DNA of 44,065 nt from an uncultured Treponema sp. (GTDB lineage Bacteria; Spirochaetota; Spirochaetia; Treponematales; Treponemataceae), in the NCBI GenBank assembly GCA_937877535.1, contig CALFJF010000018.1:1-44065 (forward strand), written 5' to 3'. A program made the translations under genes and the position numbers. The notes under the pieces are model-generated. The model ran no database searches. It was not told where the DNA came from and worked only from the letters and a program-made list of their open reading frames with translations. Shown here one piece after another: positions 14,242 through 22,693 of the stretch (its first letter is position 1; every line of letters begins with the position of its first letter).

Positions 14242-15543
14242 ATGTCGTATACGGTAAAAAGTGGCGATACGTTAGGCGCGATTGCGCTCCGATTTTTGGG
14301 TAACTCGAATCGCTGGCCTGAAATTGTTTCTAAAAATCCGATTCTTGCCTCAAGAAAAAAAATGTCGGACGGGTCGCCAGTAATTTTTGTGGGCGATGCG
14401 CTGATTCTTGAAAAAGAAAACCCGTCAATCGTGGAAGACGGCAATGTGGACGCGGCGGGCGCGAAAAACGTTGTTGCACTTGACGAAAAAGCCGCGCAAG
14501 ATGTGAGTATTGACATCAACGGCAATCGCTTTACAGGATTTACCGCGTATACGCTTTCGTTTCCGAGCGATACGTTTGACGCTTTTTCGTTTTCGAGCGT
14601 GTGGGATGCCGAGCGCGATGAATGTAAAGCGGCTTTTGGCGCGTTTACTTACGCGCCTTGTTCGGTGCGACTTGACGGAGAGTTGCTTTTTTCTGGTGTG
14701 CTTTTGCCCGCCTCTCCGAGCGTGTCCGATTCTTCGCGGACAATTTCGTTGCAAGGCTATCCAAAATGCGGCGTTTTGGGGGACTCGTGCTTGCCGCTTT
14801 CGGCTTTTCCCGCGGAATTTAACGGTTTGACGCTTTCGCAAATTGCCAAAAAATGCGCGTCGCCTTTTGGCGTTGCGGTCAAAATCGACGGCGACGAGGG
14901 CGCGGCGTTTGATGAAGAAGTTTCAATCTCCCCGAGTGAAACGGTGTTGTCTTTTTTGGAAAAACTCGCAAAACAGCGCGGTTTGATTATTTCAAACACG
15001 CAAGCGGGGGAACTGCTTTTGTACGCGCCAAAAGAAGAAAAATCGAGCGTAGAACTTGTCGAAGGGAAGCCGCCGTTTGTTTCTATGAGTGTCCAATTTG
15101 ACGGTCAAAAAATGTTTTCTCATGTAATCGGTTTGACCCCCGTCAAAGACAAAAAAGACGAAAAGGCGGCTAGTTTTGTCTTTGAAAATAAAGCGTTGAT
15201 TTCGCGCGGGGTGTTGCGCGTTCATAGTGAAACAATCGAGGACGCAACCGAGGCAACGATTGAAAGCGCAACAAAGGCGTTAGCCGCGCGAATGCTTGCT
15301 TCTAGCGCGAAATGGTCATTGACGGTAAAGGGGCATCGCGGAAGCGATGGCAAAATCTATCACAAAAATCAAACGGTTTTAGTGTACGCGCCAAACGCGG
15401 AAATCTACAAAAAAACCGCGCTGACGATTGACGAAGTAACGCTAAAACGAAGCGATAGCGAAGGCGCGGTTGCCGTTTTATCGCTTGTTTTGCCTGGTGT
15501 GCGTTCTGGTGCGCTTCCAGATTCGTTTCCGTGGGAAGAATAA
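14242..15543 (+). CDS. LysM-domain baseplate hub protein (Mu gpP/gp27-like)
   Basis: The 433-aa protein starts at MSYTVKSGDTLGAIALRFLG, a LysM domain (2-50) that can contact peptidoglycan. The remainder resembles phage late-control/gpD and gp27-type hubs, with beta-barrel strands and VKGHRGSDGKIYHKNQTVLV near the end. It should form the trimeric hub at the tail tip beneath the gp45 spike. No good Shine-Dalgarno is visible before ATG 14242, which is unusual for this operon. Translation may rely on an unstructured leader. Confidence 0.75.
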   Translation: MSYTVKSGDTLGAIALRFLGNSNRWPEIVSKNPILASRKKMSDGSPVIFVGDALILEKENPSIVEDGNVDAAGAKNVVALDEKAAQDVSIDINGNRFTGFTAYTLSFPSDTFDAFSFSSVWDAERDECKAAFGAFTYAPCSVRLDGELLFSGVLLPASPSVSDSSRTISLQGYPKCGVLGDSCLPLSAFPAEFNGLTLSQIAKKCASPFGVAVKIDGDEGAAFDEEVSISPSETVLSFLEKLAKQRGLIISNTQAGELLLYAPKEEKSSVELVEGKPPFVSMSVQFDGQKMFSHVIGLTPVKDKKDEKAASFVFENKALISRGVLRVHSETIEDATEATIESATKALAARMLASSAKWSLTVKGHRGSDGKIYHKNQTVLVYAPNAEIYKKTALTIDEVTLKRSDSEGAVAVLSLVLPGVRSGALPDSFPWEE

Positions 15544-15555
15544 AAGGGGGAGAGC

Positions 15556-16074
15556 GTGGCAAAGGTTGCAAATGTGCAAAAAACAGAGCCGATAGACGGC
15601 GCGAATGCGGTAACAGCGGAACTTGCCGCAAATGACATTCGCACGGCGCGGCTTTTTGGTGCAAGCGGGGAAGATTCCCCGCCTATTCAAAATGATAGAA
15701 TTGTGCTTGTTCAAATTGACGGCGCGGGGCGGTTTGCTTGTGTGGGTGTTTTGAATGAATCGCAAGGGGCAAAGCCTGGCGAAAAAATCATTTATTCGCG
15801 TTCAAGTAGCGGCGAAGTTATGGCGGCAATCAAATTATTGAACGATGGGAAAATTGAAATGCTTTCGCCTGATTCTCTTGCGGTTTCTGGAAGCGAAATC
15901 GAAGTCAAGGCAGATAAAAGTCTTAAATTTGAGTCAAAAGAAATTGAGTTTACGGGCGGCAAAGTTACGTGCAAGGGCGCGGCAACTCCAACGGGTCAAG
16001 GCGGTTTTTGTGCGATGCCGTATTGTGCTTTTTCTGGTGCTCCGCAAACTGGTACAGAAATAAATGGAACGTAG
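15556..16074 (+). CDS. Baseplate spike protein (Mu gp45/gpV-like)
   Basis: The 172-aa protein starts with GTG 15556 behind AGGGGGA. An OB-fold-like N-half (RIVLVQIDGAGRFACVGVLN) is followed by a repetitive beta region with KIEMLSPDSLAVSGSEIEVKA, as in the triple-helix of membrane-piercing spikes. The tail PTGQGGFCAMPYC fits the exposed apex. It lies next to the hub gene, as in Mu. Confidence 0.75.
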   Translation: MAKVANVQKTEPIDGANAVTAELAANDIRTARLFGASGEDSPPIQNDRIVLVQIDGAGRFACVGVLNESQGAKPGEKIIYSRSSSGEVMAAIKLLNDGKIEMLSPDSLAVSGSEIEVKADKSLKFESKEIEFTGGKVTCKGAATPTGQGGFCAMPYCAFSGAPQTGTEINGT

Positions 16075-16077
16075 AAA

Positions 16078-16320
16078 ATGGCAATGAATAAAACAACGCT
16101 TGGCAAAGCGATAGCGGCAAAAGTGATTGATTCAAACGCGCCCGCTGACATGAAAGAAAAAATTGAGTCAATGTGGGTAGATATTGCGGACGTAATTATT
16201 TCGCATATTCAACAAAACGCGCTTGTTACGGTGGCGGCGGGTATTCCCGTGTCTACGGCGGGGAGCGCGTCCGCGCAAACAGGGGCAACCACGGCGGCGG
16301 GTACGGGAAAAATTCAATAG
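16078..16320 (+). CDS. Small baseplate-operon protein, unknown role
   Basis: The 80-aa protein begins 3 bp after gp45. A helical first half (NKTTLGKAIAAKVIDSNAPA) is followed by an Ala/Gly/Thr-rich low-complexity tail ending GTGKIQ. No family is recognised. Tight spacing between gp45 and gp46 suggests a structural or assembly role in the baseplate. Confidence 0.55.
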   Translation: MAMNKTTLGKAIAAKVIDSNAPADMKEKIESMWVDIADVIISHIQQNALVTVAAGIPVSTAGSASAQTGATTAAGTGKIQ

Positions 16321-16329
16321 GGGGAGCGC

Positions 16330-16773
16330 ATGGATTTTGAAGGCGATGTGTTACTGGTAGAAACCGACGACGGCGCGGACATTGTAATTGAAAACGGACA
16401 AATCGTTTCAAGTGAAAACGCACAAACGGCGGTGTTTCTTTCGCTTTTTGGTGGCAACGATGAAGACGCGGACGGGCGCGAAAAAGAATCCTGGTGGGGG
16501 AATGAAATTGCGGGTACGGCTTTAGCCGAGCGCGTTCAAAGCGGTTTTTTAGCGGAAATCACGGGTAAAGCGATAACGTCGTCAATGCTCCAAAAATCAA
16601 AAGCGGCAGCGGAATCAGATTTGCAATGGCTTATTTCCGAAGGCTTTGCCGATTCCGTGGAAGTGGAAGTAAAAGCAACTGACCGCAATATGCTTTTTGT
16701 AAACGTAAAAGCACTAAAAAATGGCGGGCAAGTAATCAATCAAAATTTTAACGTGCAAACGGAGGGTAAATAG
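16330..16773 (+). CDS. Baseplate protein (Mu gp46-like)
   Basis: The 147-aa protein has the gp46 pattern: an acidic N-terminus (DVLLVETDDGADIVIENGQI), then FLSLFGGNDEDADGREKESWWGN, which is highly characteristic, and a C-terminal strand pair around EVEVKATDRNMLFVNVKA. It is a baseplate wedge subunit related to gp25/GPW. GGGGAG precedes the start, and gp45 and gp47 flank it as in Mu. Confidence 0.85.
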   Translation: MDFEGDVLLVETDDGADIVIENGQIVSSENAQTAVFLSLFGGNDEDADGREKESWWGNEIAGTALAERVQSGFLAEITGKAITSSMLQKSKAAAESDLQWLISEGFADSVEVEVKATDRNMLFVNVKALKNGGQVINQNFNVQTEGK

Positions 16774-16776
16774 AAA

Positions 16777-17994
16777 ATGGCTTTAGACAATCGGAGCGTT
16801 TCAGAAATCGACGAATTGATTTTAGAGGGTATTCAAAATCAATTTAATCGAAAATTAAAGATTCTTCCAAAATCATTTGTGCGCATTTTGTCAAAAGTGC
16901 TTGCGGGTGTGTTTGTGCTTTTGGAAAAATCGACGGGTTGGTTTTATTTGCAACTTTTTCCAGATACGGCATCTTTTGAAGAGACGACGATTTTGGGGCA
17001 ACGGGTACGCCCGCTTGTCAAACTCGGTGAGCAATGGGGAGTCGGCGCGCCAAAATCGGGGAGCGCGTGGCGCGGGCGCGTTCAATTCCGTGTGCTTTCA
17101 TCTGGAGCGGTGAGCGTTGGTACGCAATTAAAGAGCGATGAAAATAATTTGATTTACACCGTTGAAGATTCCGTTTCTTTGGACAGTGAAACGGCAAGCG
17201 CGATTGTTTATTGCGCTGAAGTTGGAACGGTGGGAAATTTGAGCGATGGCGCGGCGTTGCGTTTTGTTACGCCAATCGCGCAAGTTGAGCGCGAATGCGC
17301 GGTAATTGAAACCGTAGAAATTGGAACAGACGATGAAACAGAATCAGAGTACCGTGCGCGGGTAATTCAAGGGTACGGCGCGAAAACGCAAGGCGGTACT
17401 TTGTACGACTATCGTACATGGGGCATGGACGCGGACGGCGTTCAAAATATTTACCCGTACCCGTCAGACGCTGACCCCGCCTATATTATGCTCTACGTTG
17501 CGGGAAATCCTGAACTTTATCCAACGCGGGAAGTTCCGCGCTCTTTGTGCGTGTTGGTGGGCGAGTGTTGCTCTTTTGACCCCGTAACGGGGGAGGCAAA
17601 CAGAAAGCCGATTACCGATATTCTTGACCCCGCGCACGATGACACGTATTTGAACGTTCAATCGTGTACGATTGCCGATTTTACGGTAAAAGTAACAGAC
17701 GTAAGCGGCAATGTTTCAGCGTTTGCAATCCAATTAAAAGAGTCGCTTGAAACGTATTTTCTTCAAAAAGAGCCGTTTATTCGCGGTTTGTCCGATGAAA
17801 CGCTAAAATCTGGCACGATTTTGCGCACTAGCGTTTACGGCATTGCTGCTACAGTAAGTCTTTCTGCGGGCGCGTCTTTTTCTTCCCTTGAAATTGAAAA
17901 AAGTGGCGCGGGTTTGACTGAATACGAATTAGGACATGGGGAGCTTGCGCGGTTGGCGCGATTGGTAATCAACGGGGAGGAATATGCGGCGTAG
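16777..17994 (+). CDS. Baseplate J-like protein (Mu gp47)
   Basis: The 405-aa protein follows gp46 by 3 bp. Diagnostic segments include the beta-rich GSAWRGRVQFRVLSSGAVSVG and the GDE-like ETESEYRARVIQGYGAKTQGGTLYDYRTW, which is typical of the Baseplate_J family. It forms the wedge that opens on adsorption. The last 11 bases overlap the gp48 start. Confidence 0.88.
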   Translation: MALDNRSVSEIDELILEGIQNQFNRKLKILPKSFVRILSKVLAGVFVLLEKSTGWFYLQLFPDTASFEETTILGQRVRPLVKLGEQWGVGAPKSGSAWRGRVQFRVLSSGAVSVGTQLKSDENNLIYTVEDSVSLDSETASAIVYCAEVGTVGNLSDGAALRFVTPIAQVERECAVIETVEIGTDDETESEYRARVIQGYGAKTQGGTLYDYRTWGMDADGVQNIYPYPSDADPAYIMLYVAGNPELYPTREVPRSLCVLVGECCSFDPVTGEANRKPITDILDPAHDDTYLNVQSCTIADFTVKVTDVSGNVSAFAIQLKESLETYFLQKEPFIRGLSDETLKSGTILRTSVYGIAATVSLSAGASFSSLEIEKSGAGLTEYELGHGELARLARLVINGEEYAA

Positions 17995-18748
17995 CGATTT
18001 TATAAACGCGGTGAGTTTGCTTTTTCCAAAAAATCGCGCGTTTGATTTAACGGTCGAGCGCGATTTTACGCGCCTTATAAACGGTTTACTTTCTGTTGCC
18101 GATTCCGAGCGCGAACGAATTGAGCGCGTCTATTTGGATTATTTTCCAGATACAAGCCGCGCACTAGAAGAATTCCAAAAGACTTTTAGATTTCGCTTTT
18201 CGAGCGAATTTACAGAGCAAGAAATTCGCATGGCATTAAACGCGCTTGTTCGTATGCGATACGCAAATTCTACTGTGGAATCAATTTCAAAAGTCTTTCA
18301 AGAATTTGTGCCTGAAGGTTTGATTGTGGAAAATACACCCGTAACAAACGCGGCGGGTTTGTGCTTTGCGTATCGTTCTGTGTGTGGAAATACAAATATA
18401 CGGTGTGGCAATGAGCGGGCAATGTGTAACTGGCATATTGGAAATCGTGCATGGACTCCGACGGTCTTAAAAACAGACGCGGCGGAAGGGTGGAATTTGC
18501 CATACAATCGCGCATGGTGGCAACTGTGCTTTTTTGTGTGCTATAAGGCTTTTCGGCAAGAGGACGGCAAATTTATCGCAATTCAACGGCTTAAAGTGCA
18601 TCAAAAGTGGAAAACGTTTTTAGAGTTCGTTTTATTGACGCTAAAGCCGATTCGCTCCGTGGCGGTAATGTTTTTGGAGTACGTTCCAAATGATGAAGAA
18701 ATTAGTTATAGCGACGATTCTAACGGACTCGTTTCTATAGCAGAATAA
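17984..18748 (+). CDS. Baseplate/tail protein (Mu gp48, DUF2313-like)
   Basis: The 254-aa protein overlaps gp47 by 11 bp and carries the gp48-like N-terminal helical region (VERDFTRLINGLLSVADSER) with a LEEFQKTFRFRF segment. The C-terminal half is rich in Cys, Trp and Arg (for example CGNERAMCNWHIGNRAW) and is longer than I expect for a minimal member. It probably closes the wedge complex next to the fibre. Confidence 0.7.
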   Translation: MRRSDFINAVSLLFPKNRAFDLTVERDFTRLINGLLSVADSERERIERVYLDYFPDTSRALEEFQKTFRFRFSSEFTEQEIRMALNALVRMRYANSTVESISKVFQEFVPEGLIVENTPVTNAAGLCFAYRSVCGNTNIRCGNERAMCNWHIGNRAWTPTVLKTDAAEGWNLPYNRAWWQLCFFVCYKAFRQEDGKFIAIQRLKVHQKWKTFLEFVLLTLKPIRSVAVMFLEYVPNDEEISYSDDSNGLVSIAE

Positions 18749-18774
18749 AAAAAATGATGTAAGGAGAAAACAAA

Positions 18775-19674
18775 ATGAACAAGTATGACCATTCGTATAG
18801 CGCGTATTTCAATTCGCCGAATGCTGATTATCCAGAGGGGTCTGCGATTGACGCTAGCAGCGAGGATTCGTTAGACGGTACGCCCGTTTTGGCGGCATGG
18901 TTCAATGACATCATCGGATTTTTTCAAGCGGCGTTTCATAAGGCTTTCGGGAATCCGAGGGCGGGGGAGACGGTAACGCGGGAAGTTTCAGGCGTGCCAG
19001 AAACCGCGCAAAAAAGCGATATTTTGGACGCGCTAGAGTCAATCATGGACAAAAAAGATAGCGTTTTGGACGAAAAAATCAACGCGGAAAAAACGTCTCG
19101 CGCGGAGGACGAACGCGCGATTGTAGCAATGCTCGGCGAAGAAGGAACAGCGCGAGGAGAAGCCGATTCTGCTCTTGACACAAAAATAAAAGCCGAGGAA
19201 ACCGCCCGAAAGTCAAAAGATACGGATTTGCAAAATCAAATCAACGCGATTAAAAACAGCGGTTCATGGTGTCCGTACCCTGTGGGCGCGACGTATGTCC
19301 AATTCCCTGGTTGTAGCGCACCCGCGTCTTTGTGGGGTGGCACAAACTGGCAAAAAATGGATTTTGGCGGCGCGTTTTTTAGAGCAGAAGGGGGCAATGC
19401 CCTTGCGTTTGGGCAAGTTAAGCAAGCTGAAAGTCTGCCAAATATAACTGGGAGTGCTACACTGTACGGCGCGGAACTTCGTAATTCGGTGGGGCGCGGC
19501 ACCTCCGACGGTGCTTTTAGAGACAGCTATAATTTTGGCTCAGCATCGGGGGGAGGCTCCCACCTCTCGGCTTGTTTGGATTTTTCTGCGAAAAATTCAA
19601 ATTCCACTTATGGGCGGCGCGATGAAGTTGCGCCTGAAAATTACACAATTATCATCTGGAAGCGCGTTTCATAA
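18775..19674 (+). CDS. Tail fibre / receptor-binding protein
   Basis: The 299-aa protein is the last gene of the late operon. The N-terminal 70 residues (DHSYSAYFNSPNADYPEGSA) are the baseplate-attachment part. Residues about 95-170 form a coiled coil with a KIKAEETARKSKDTDLQNQI pattern. The C-terminal domain from SGSWCPYPVGATYVQFPG is a collagen/tail-collar-like tip, ending in the common fibre motif APENYTIIIWKR. It should bind the host envelope. It is short for a fibre. GGAG precedes the ATG. Confidence 0.83.
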   Translation: MNKYDHSYSAYFNSPNADYPEGSAIDASSEDSLDGTPVLAAWFNDIIGFFQAAFHKAFGNPRAGETVTREVSGVPETAQKSDILDALESIMDKKDSVLDEKINAEKTSRAEDERAIVAMLGEEGTARGEADSALDTKIKAEETARKSKDTDLQNQINAIKNSGSWCPYPVGATYVQFPGCSAPASLWGGTNWQKMDFGGAFFRAEGGNALAFGQVKQAESLPNITGSATLYGAELRNSVGRGTSDGAFRDSYNFGSASGGGSHLSACLDFSAKNSNSTYGRRDEVAPENYTIIIWKRVS

Positions 19675-19677
19675 AAA

Positions 19678-19815
19678 TGTTACAAAATGTATGCGGGACC
19701 TGTAAGCAATGCGGTGGTTGAGTTTGTCGAAACCACCGTAGCGTAAAAAGGTGGTGGTTTCGATACGGTTTCTACGAAACCTACTCAACCACCGCTTCCA
19801 GTATTTTCTGTAACC
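19678..19815. repeat. MITE-like element, copy R (inverted relative to copy L)
   Basis: TGTTACAAAATGTATGC opens 3 bp after the fibre stop codon. Read in this direction the element follows the reverse complement of 14021-14162 almost throughout, including the CCTGTAAGCAAT and GGTGGTTGAG blocks; the right end is more degenerate (TTCTGTAAC). It contains two REP-like palindromes (19711-19738 and 19750-19795). Confidence 0.75.
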
Positions 19816-19936
19816 GCCCCCGTTTTCTAAAGTGAGTTTCTCTCCCCGAAAATAACTAGACAAAAGGGGAGGGAAAACGGCGCGGCGCACATACGCGAAA
19901 AATTTGCGATTTTTCACTATACAGATTTTCAAAAAG

Positions 19937-19950
19937 TTCTAACGTTAGAA
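19937..19950. repeat. 14-bp palindrome shared with 13976-13995
   Basis: TTCTAACGTTAGAA overlaps the stop codon of the leftward 102-aa gene. On the minus strand a CTTTTTG run follows, so it may be a weak terminator; its exact recurrence suggests a shared binding or processing site. Confidence 0.6.
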
Positions 19951-20253
19951 GAGTTGCAACTGGTCGATTTCAATAAAGTGCGTTTGTTGCAATCGCGCAA
20001 ACGTTTTTTTGTGTCCACGGCAAATTTTTAAGATTTGTTCACGCGCAACGGAGAGGGCAAGGCGATTTGTAGCAAATGCCGCCCCCTCTGTTTGATATTC
20101 GCTTCTAAAAAGAGTGCCCAAACGGAATCGGAAGGCGTAGCGGTATTTGTTTTCGTCTTTGCATACAAAAATCTCGATTAAATCGCTTTCATGCGAAAAC
20201 GTTTGTTTTGAGATTTCTGGATAACGCGAAAAGAAACCCGCTACAGCGTTCAT
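19945..20253 (-). CDS. Unknown 102-aa protein, last gene of the par operon
   Basis: The protein begins MNAVAGFFSRYPEISKQTFS, is alpha/beta and mildly basic, and has no membrane segment. A run of basic residues (GHKKTFARLQ) lies near the end. It starts 15 bp after parB behind AAAGGGAG, so it belongs to the same leftward operon. I do not recognise it. Its stop codon lies inside a palindrome and it is convergent with the fibre gene. Confidence 0.6.
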   Translation of the reverse strand: MNAVAGFFSRYPEISKQTFSHESDLIEIFVCKDENKYRYAFRFRLGTLFRSEYQTEGAAFATNRLALSVAREQILKICRGHKKTFARLQQTHFIEIDQLQLF

Positions 20254-20268
20254 GTTTTTTCTCTCCCT

Positions 20269-21222
20269 TTATTTTAAGATAAGCGTATTTTCTTTTGAAT
20301 CTACGTAAACAGCGGCAATCGTTCCGCGTTTTGTTGAAACAATTACAGTATCGCGGGGCGGTTTTGCTTTTTCGATGTAATCGAGCAAATCGCCGACGGT
20401 GATTCCGATATTTGAAGAAAAAACGTTATTGATTTCATCGTCGTTTGATTCTTCGATTGCGTCGTTTTCATTATCGCTTTCGCTTTCGTCGATTTCAAAA
20501 TCAGTTGACGGGGGAGCGATGGGCGCGGGCGCGGGCGCGGTTTGGATTGCGTCAAAGCGTGGCGCGTCTGATTCTTTGAAATCGTTTAAGATTTTTGTTG
20601 CCTCGCGGATTGTGCCACCGTTTTCGGCAAGTTGTTTTATTGCGTCGGCGCGTTTTTCCTCTGGAATTGTGCGAAGTTGACTTAGTGTTTTTGATTTTAT
20701 TTTTTCGGTAGAAATGCCGATTTTGTCCGCTTGCTCTCGCACATTCGCGCCCGCCAAAACGTCGGAAACCCATGAAACGGATTTTTTGAGCAAATTCGCG
20801 ATTGAATTTTGCCCCATGCCTTCATTTAACCTTGCGCGAACAAATGCTTCAAGTTCGCGCGGGGTGAGTGCGTCGCGTTGGATATTTTCAATCATTTGAA
20901 GCAAATCTTGCCGTCCTGTGCGAATCACGCAATCGACAAGGGAAAAGTCGCCGCCGTCTTTTACGAGTTTTTCGAGTGCGCGAAATCGTCGATGCCCTGC
21001 GATAACCTGGTAATACGTGATTCCGTTATTGTCTGTCATACCTTTTGAAACAACAAGCGGTTGCAAAAGTCCTACGGATTCAATGGATTTTGCGAGTTCT
21101 TCGATTGATTCCGCGTTGTATTCCGTGCGCACGTTTTTTGTTTCTGACAGTTGGTCAATCGGAATTTTCAAGAATGTTTGCGTTGTTTCTTTGATGTTCA
21201 TATTTCCTAAATCAAGTTTCAT
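20269..21222 (-). CDS. parB: ParB-family partition protein
   Basis: The 317-aa protein has the ParB/Spo0J plan. NVRTEYNAESIEELAKSI (30-47) leads into the CTP-binding nuclease-like domain, GHRRFRALEKL (76-86) is box II, and a helix-turn-helix lies at about 137-157 (GQNSIANLLKKSVSWVSDVL). The last 100 residues are very acidic, with long Asp/Glu/Asn runs, then IGITVGDLLDYIEKAKPPRD. ParB binds parS and spreads, working with ParA encoded 11 bp upstream. GHRR instead of the more usual GERR is the only unusual box II feature. Confidence 0.87.
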   Translation of the reverse strand: MKLDLGNMNIKETTQTFLKIPIDQLSETKNVRTEYNAESIEELAKSIESVGLLQPLVVSKGMTDNNGITYYQVIAGHRRFRALEKLVKDGGDFSLVDCVIRTGRQDLLQMIENIQRDALTPRELEAFVRARLNEGMGQNSIANLLKKSVSWVSDVLAGANVREQADKIGISTEKIKSKTLSQLRTIPEEKRADAIKQLAENGGTIREATKILNDFKESDAPRFDAIQTAPAPAPIAPPSTDFEIDESESDNENDAIEESNDDEINNVFSSNIGITVGDLLDYIEKAKPPRDTVIVSTKRGTIAAVYVDSKENTLILK

Positions 21223-21233
21223 GTTTTGCCCCC

Positions 21234-22154
21234 TTATTGAACTTGCCCTTTTGTTGCTGCTTGTACGAATTGCGTGAGTTTTTCGATAATGTCCGCGCGA
21301 ATTTTATACGCGGGGTCATACGCAAGGCGTTTGAGCGATGTCAATTCTGGAATTGGATTGTCCAAAAGATAGTTTTTGAATGTATCGCGATATTTTTCGA
21401 GGATTTTATCAGGGTCTTTTTGTGCGTTGTATGCGTTGCATACTACACAAAACTCGGTATTGTCGTCAAGTCCACACTCTGAAAGCAATACAACATAGTT
21501 TTTTGTTGCCTCAAAATCGAGCGGGGAGCATTTGCCGCATACAACGATTGAATCGGCGGCATAAATCGCGTTGCGCGTTTGACTGTTCCAGGTTCCGGGC
21601 GGGTCAATCAAAACAAAATCGTATTTTTGCAAAAGATTTTGTTTTTTGAGTTGGATTTTGATTTTTGTATCGCTGATATTTGCGAGCATTCCGAGGTTCA
21701 AATCTGACGGAATAATATCGAGCGTTGCGTTTTCGTGCGTTTTGGCGGTGTATGGCGTTGTTGGTATTCCTTGCATAAACGCTTTTGAATTGTGTTCTTT
21801 CAAAACAAAGCCGTATACTTCGGAAATCGAACAATTCGGGTCAAGGTCGATTACTAATGTTTTGAATCCTTTTGAATAAAGGTATTCAGCCAAAAAGACG
21901 CAAAGGCTTGTTTTTCCCGTGCCACCTTTGCCGTTTGTGATTGTGATTGTTGTTGCCATGTTTTTCTCCTCTTTGGTAACAAGTTTTATAGTTTTGCCAT
22001 AAATTTTTGTTTCGCCGCATTGCAATTTGCACCAAAGCCACGAATAATTGCAGCCGATTTCAATAGCCGCCGCAAATAATGACGGGTAATATTTGCCGTC
22101 AACTTGAACTTTGAGTGCCTTGCCAGTGCCTTTTTTTTTATTGTTGTTGCTCAT
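21234..22154 (-). CDS. parA: ParA ATPase with N-terminal DNA-binding-like extension and internal start
   Basis: The long form (306 aa) has a 65-aa N-terminal extension containing VDGKYYPSLFAAAIEIGCNY, similar to NUMOD1-type DNA-binding repeats. ParA proper follows: deviant Walker A KGGTGKT (76-82), VIDLDPNCSIS, and Walker B VLIDPPG. An internal ATG at 21959 (residue 66) has a much better ribosome site (GAGGAG) than the first ATG and would yield a 241-aa ParA alone. Long ParA proteins with N-terminal domains usually autorepress their operon; short ones do not. Producing both would separate repression from segregation. The gene overlaps the zinc-ribbon gene by 17 bp. Confidence 0.86.
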   Translation of the reverse strand: MSNNNKKKGTGKALKVQVDGKYYPSLFAAAIEIGCNYSWLWCKLQCGETKIYGKTIKLVTKEEKNMATTITITNGKGGTGKTSLCVFLAEYLYSKGFKTLVIDLDPNCSISEVYGFVLKEHNSKAFMQGIPTTPYTAKTHENATLDIIPSDLNLGMLANISDTKIKIQLKKQNLLQKYDFVLIDPPGTWNSQTRNAIYAADSIVVCGKCSPLDFEATKNYVVLLSECGLDDNTEFCVVCNAYNAQKDPDKILEKYRDTFKNYLLDNPIPELTSLKRLAYDPAYKIRADIIEKLTQFVQAATKGQVQ

Positions 22155-22587
22155 GCGCTTTTCTGACTTTTTTGCGGATTATCTGGTCAATGAGCGGTTC
22201 GCTTTTGTTCAAATCTGCGATTGATTCGCTTGCCCTCCACTCAATAGGGGGCGCGGCGTAGAATTTTATATAATCATCGCTTGTTATTGTCCGTTTGCAA
22301 TTTGGGCAGATGTCGCGATGTTCGATGTTGAGTTTTACGTTTTCCGCGTCAATTTGATACAGCACGTAAAAACTCATATTCCATAGCGTTGGCAAATTAC
22401 TTTGCCATTTTTCGCTAAAGCGCAATTTAGCGGTTCTAATACAATACGGGCAATACGCATATTCAGAGCGGGAAGAATACGATTTATGCGAGATGTATTT
22501 TTCTTCGACGATGTTTGTTGCAATGTGTTGCAATGATTTTGACAAGTCCAATTTTGGAAATTGTCCGCTTTCGTTTACTTGTTCCAT
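22138..22587 (-). CDS. Zinc-ribbon protein of unknown function
   Basis: The 149-aa protein has two CxxC pairs, CPYC (46-49) and CPNC (94-97), spaced as in a split zinc ribbon, and a Lys/Arg/Gln-rich C-terminus (KKVRKAHEQQQ). It is the second gene of the leftward replication/partition operon and overlaps parA. A nucleic-acid-binding role is likely from the zinc ribbon. I do not recognise the family. Confidence 0.65.
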   Translation of the reverse strand: MEQVNESGQFPKLDLSKSLQHIATNIVEEKYISHKSYSSRSEYAYCPYCIRTAKLRFSEKWQSNLPTLWNMSFYVLYQIDAENVKLNIEHRDICPNCKRTITSDDYIKFYAAPPIEWRASESIADLNKSEPLIDQIIRKKVRKAHEQQQ

Positions 22588-22616
22588 TCTCTTTTACCCC
22601 TTATTTTGAGATTTTT

Positions 22617-22693
22617 GTATAGTAAAATGAGAAAAATTTTCGGGCGGCGCGGCACCCCGTTTTTTTTTCTCGTTTTTTGACTAGTATAGTAAA
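22617..22693 (-). promoter_or_regulatory. Direct repeats with promoter-like elements before the zinc-ribbon gene
   Basis: GTATAGTAAA occurs at 22617-22626 and again at 22684-22693, one on each side of a 57-bp spacer containing a GC-rich hairpin and a T-tract. On the minus strand each gives TTTACTATAC, with a possible -10 TACTAT. They could be tandem promoters, operator half-sites or partition-site iterons. Confidence 0.45.

Noticed and set aside
18775..19674. Possible diversity-generating retroelement target in the tail fibre
   Set aside because: Treponema is known for such systems, but there is no reverse transcriptase or template repeat in the window, and the fibre C-terminus shows no adenine-biased variable region copy.
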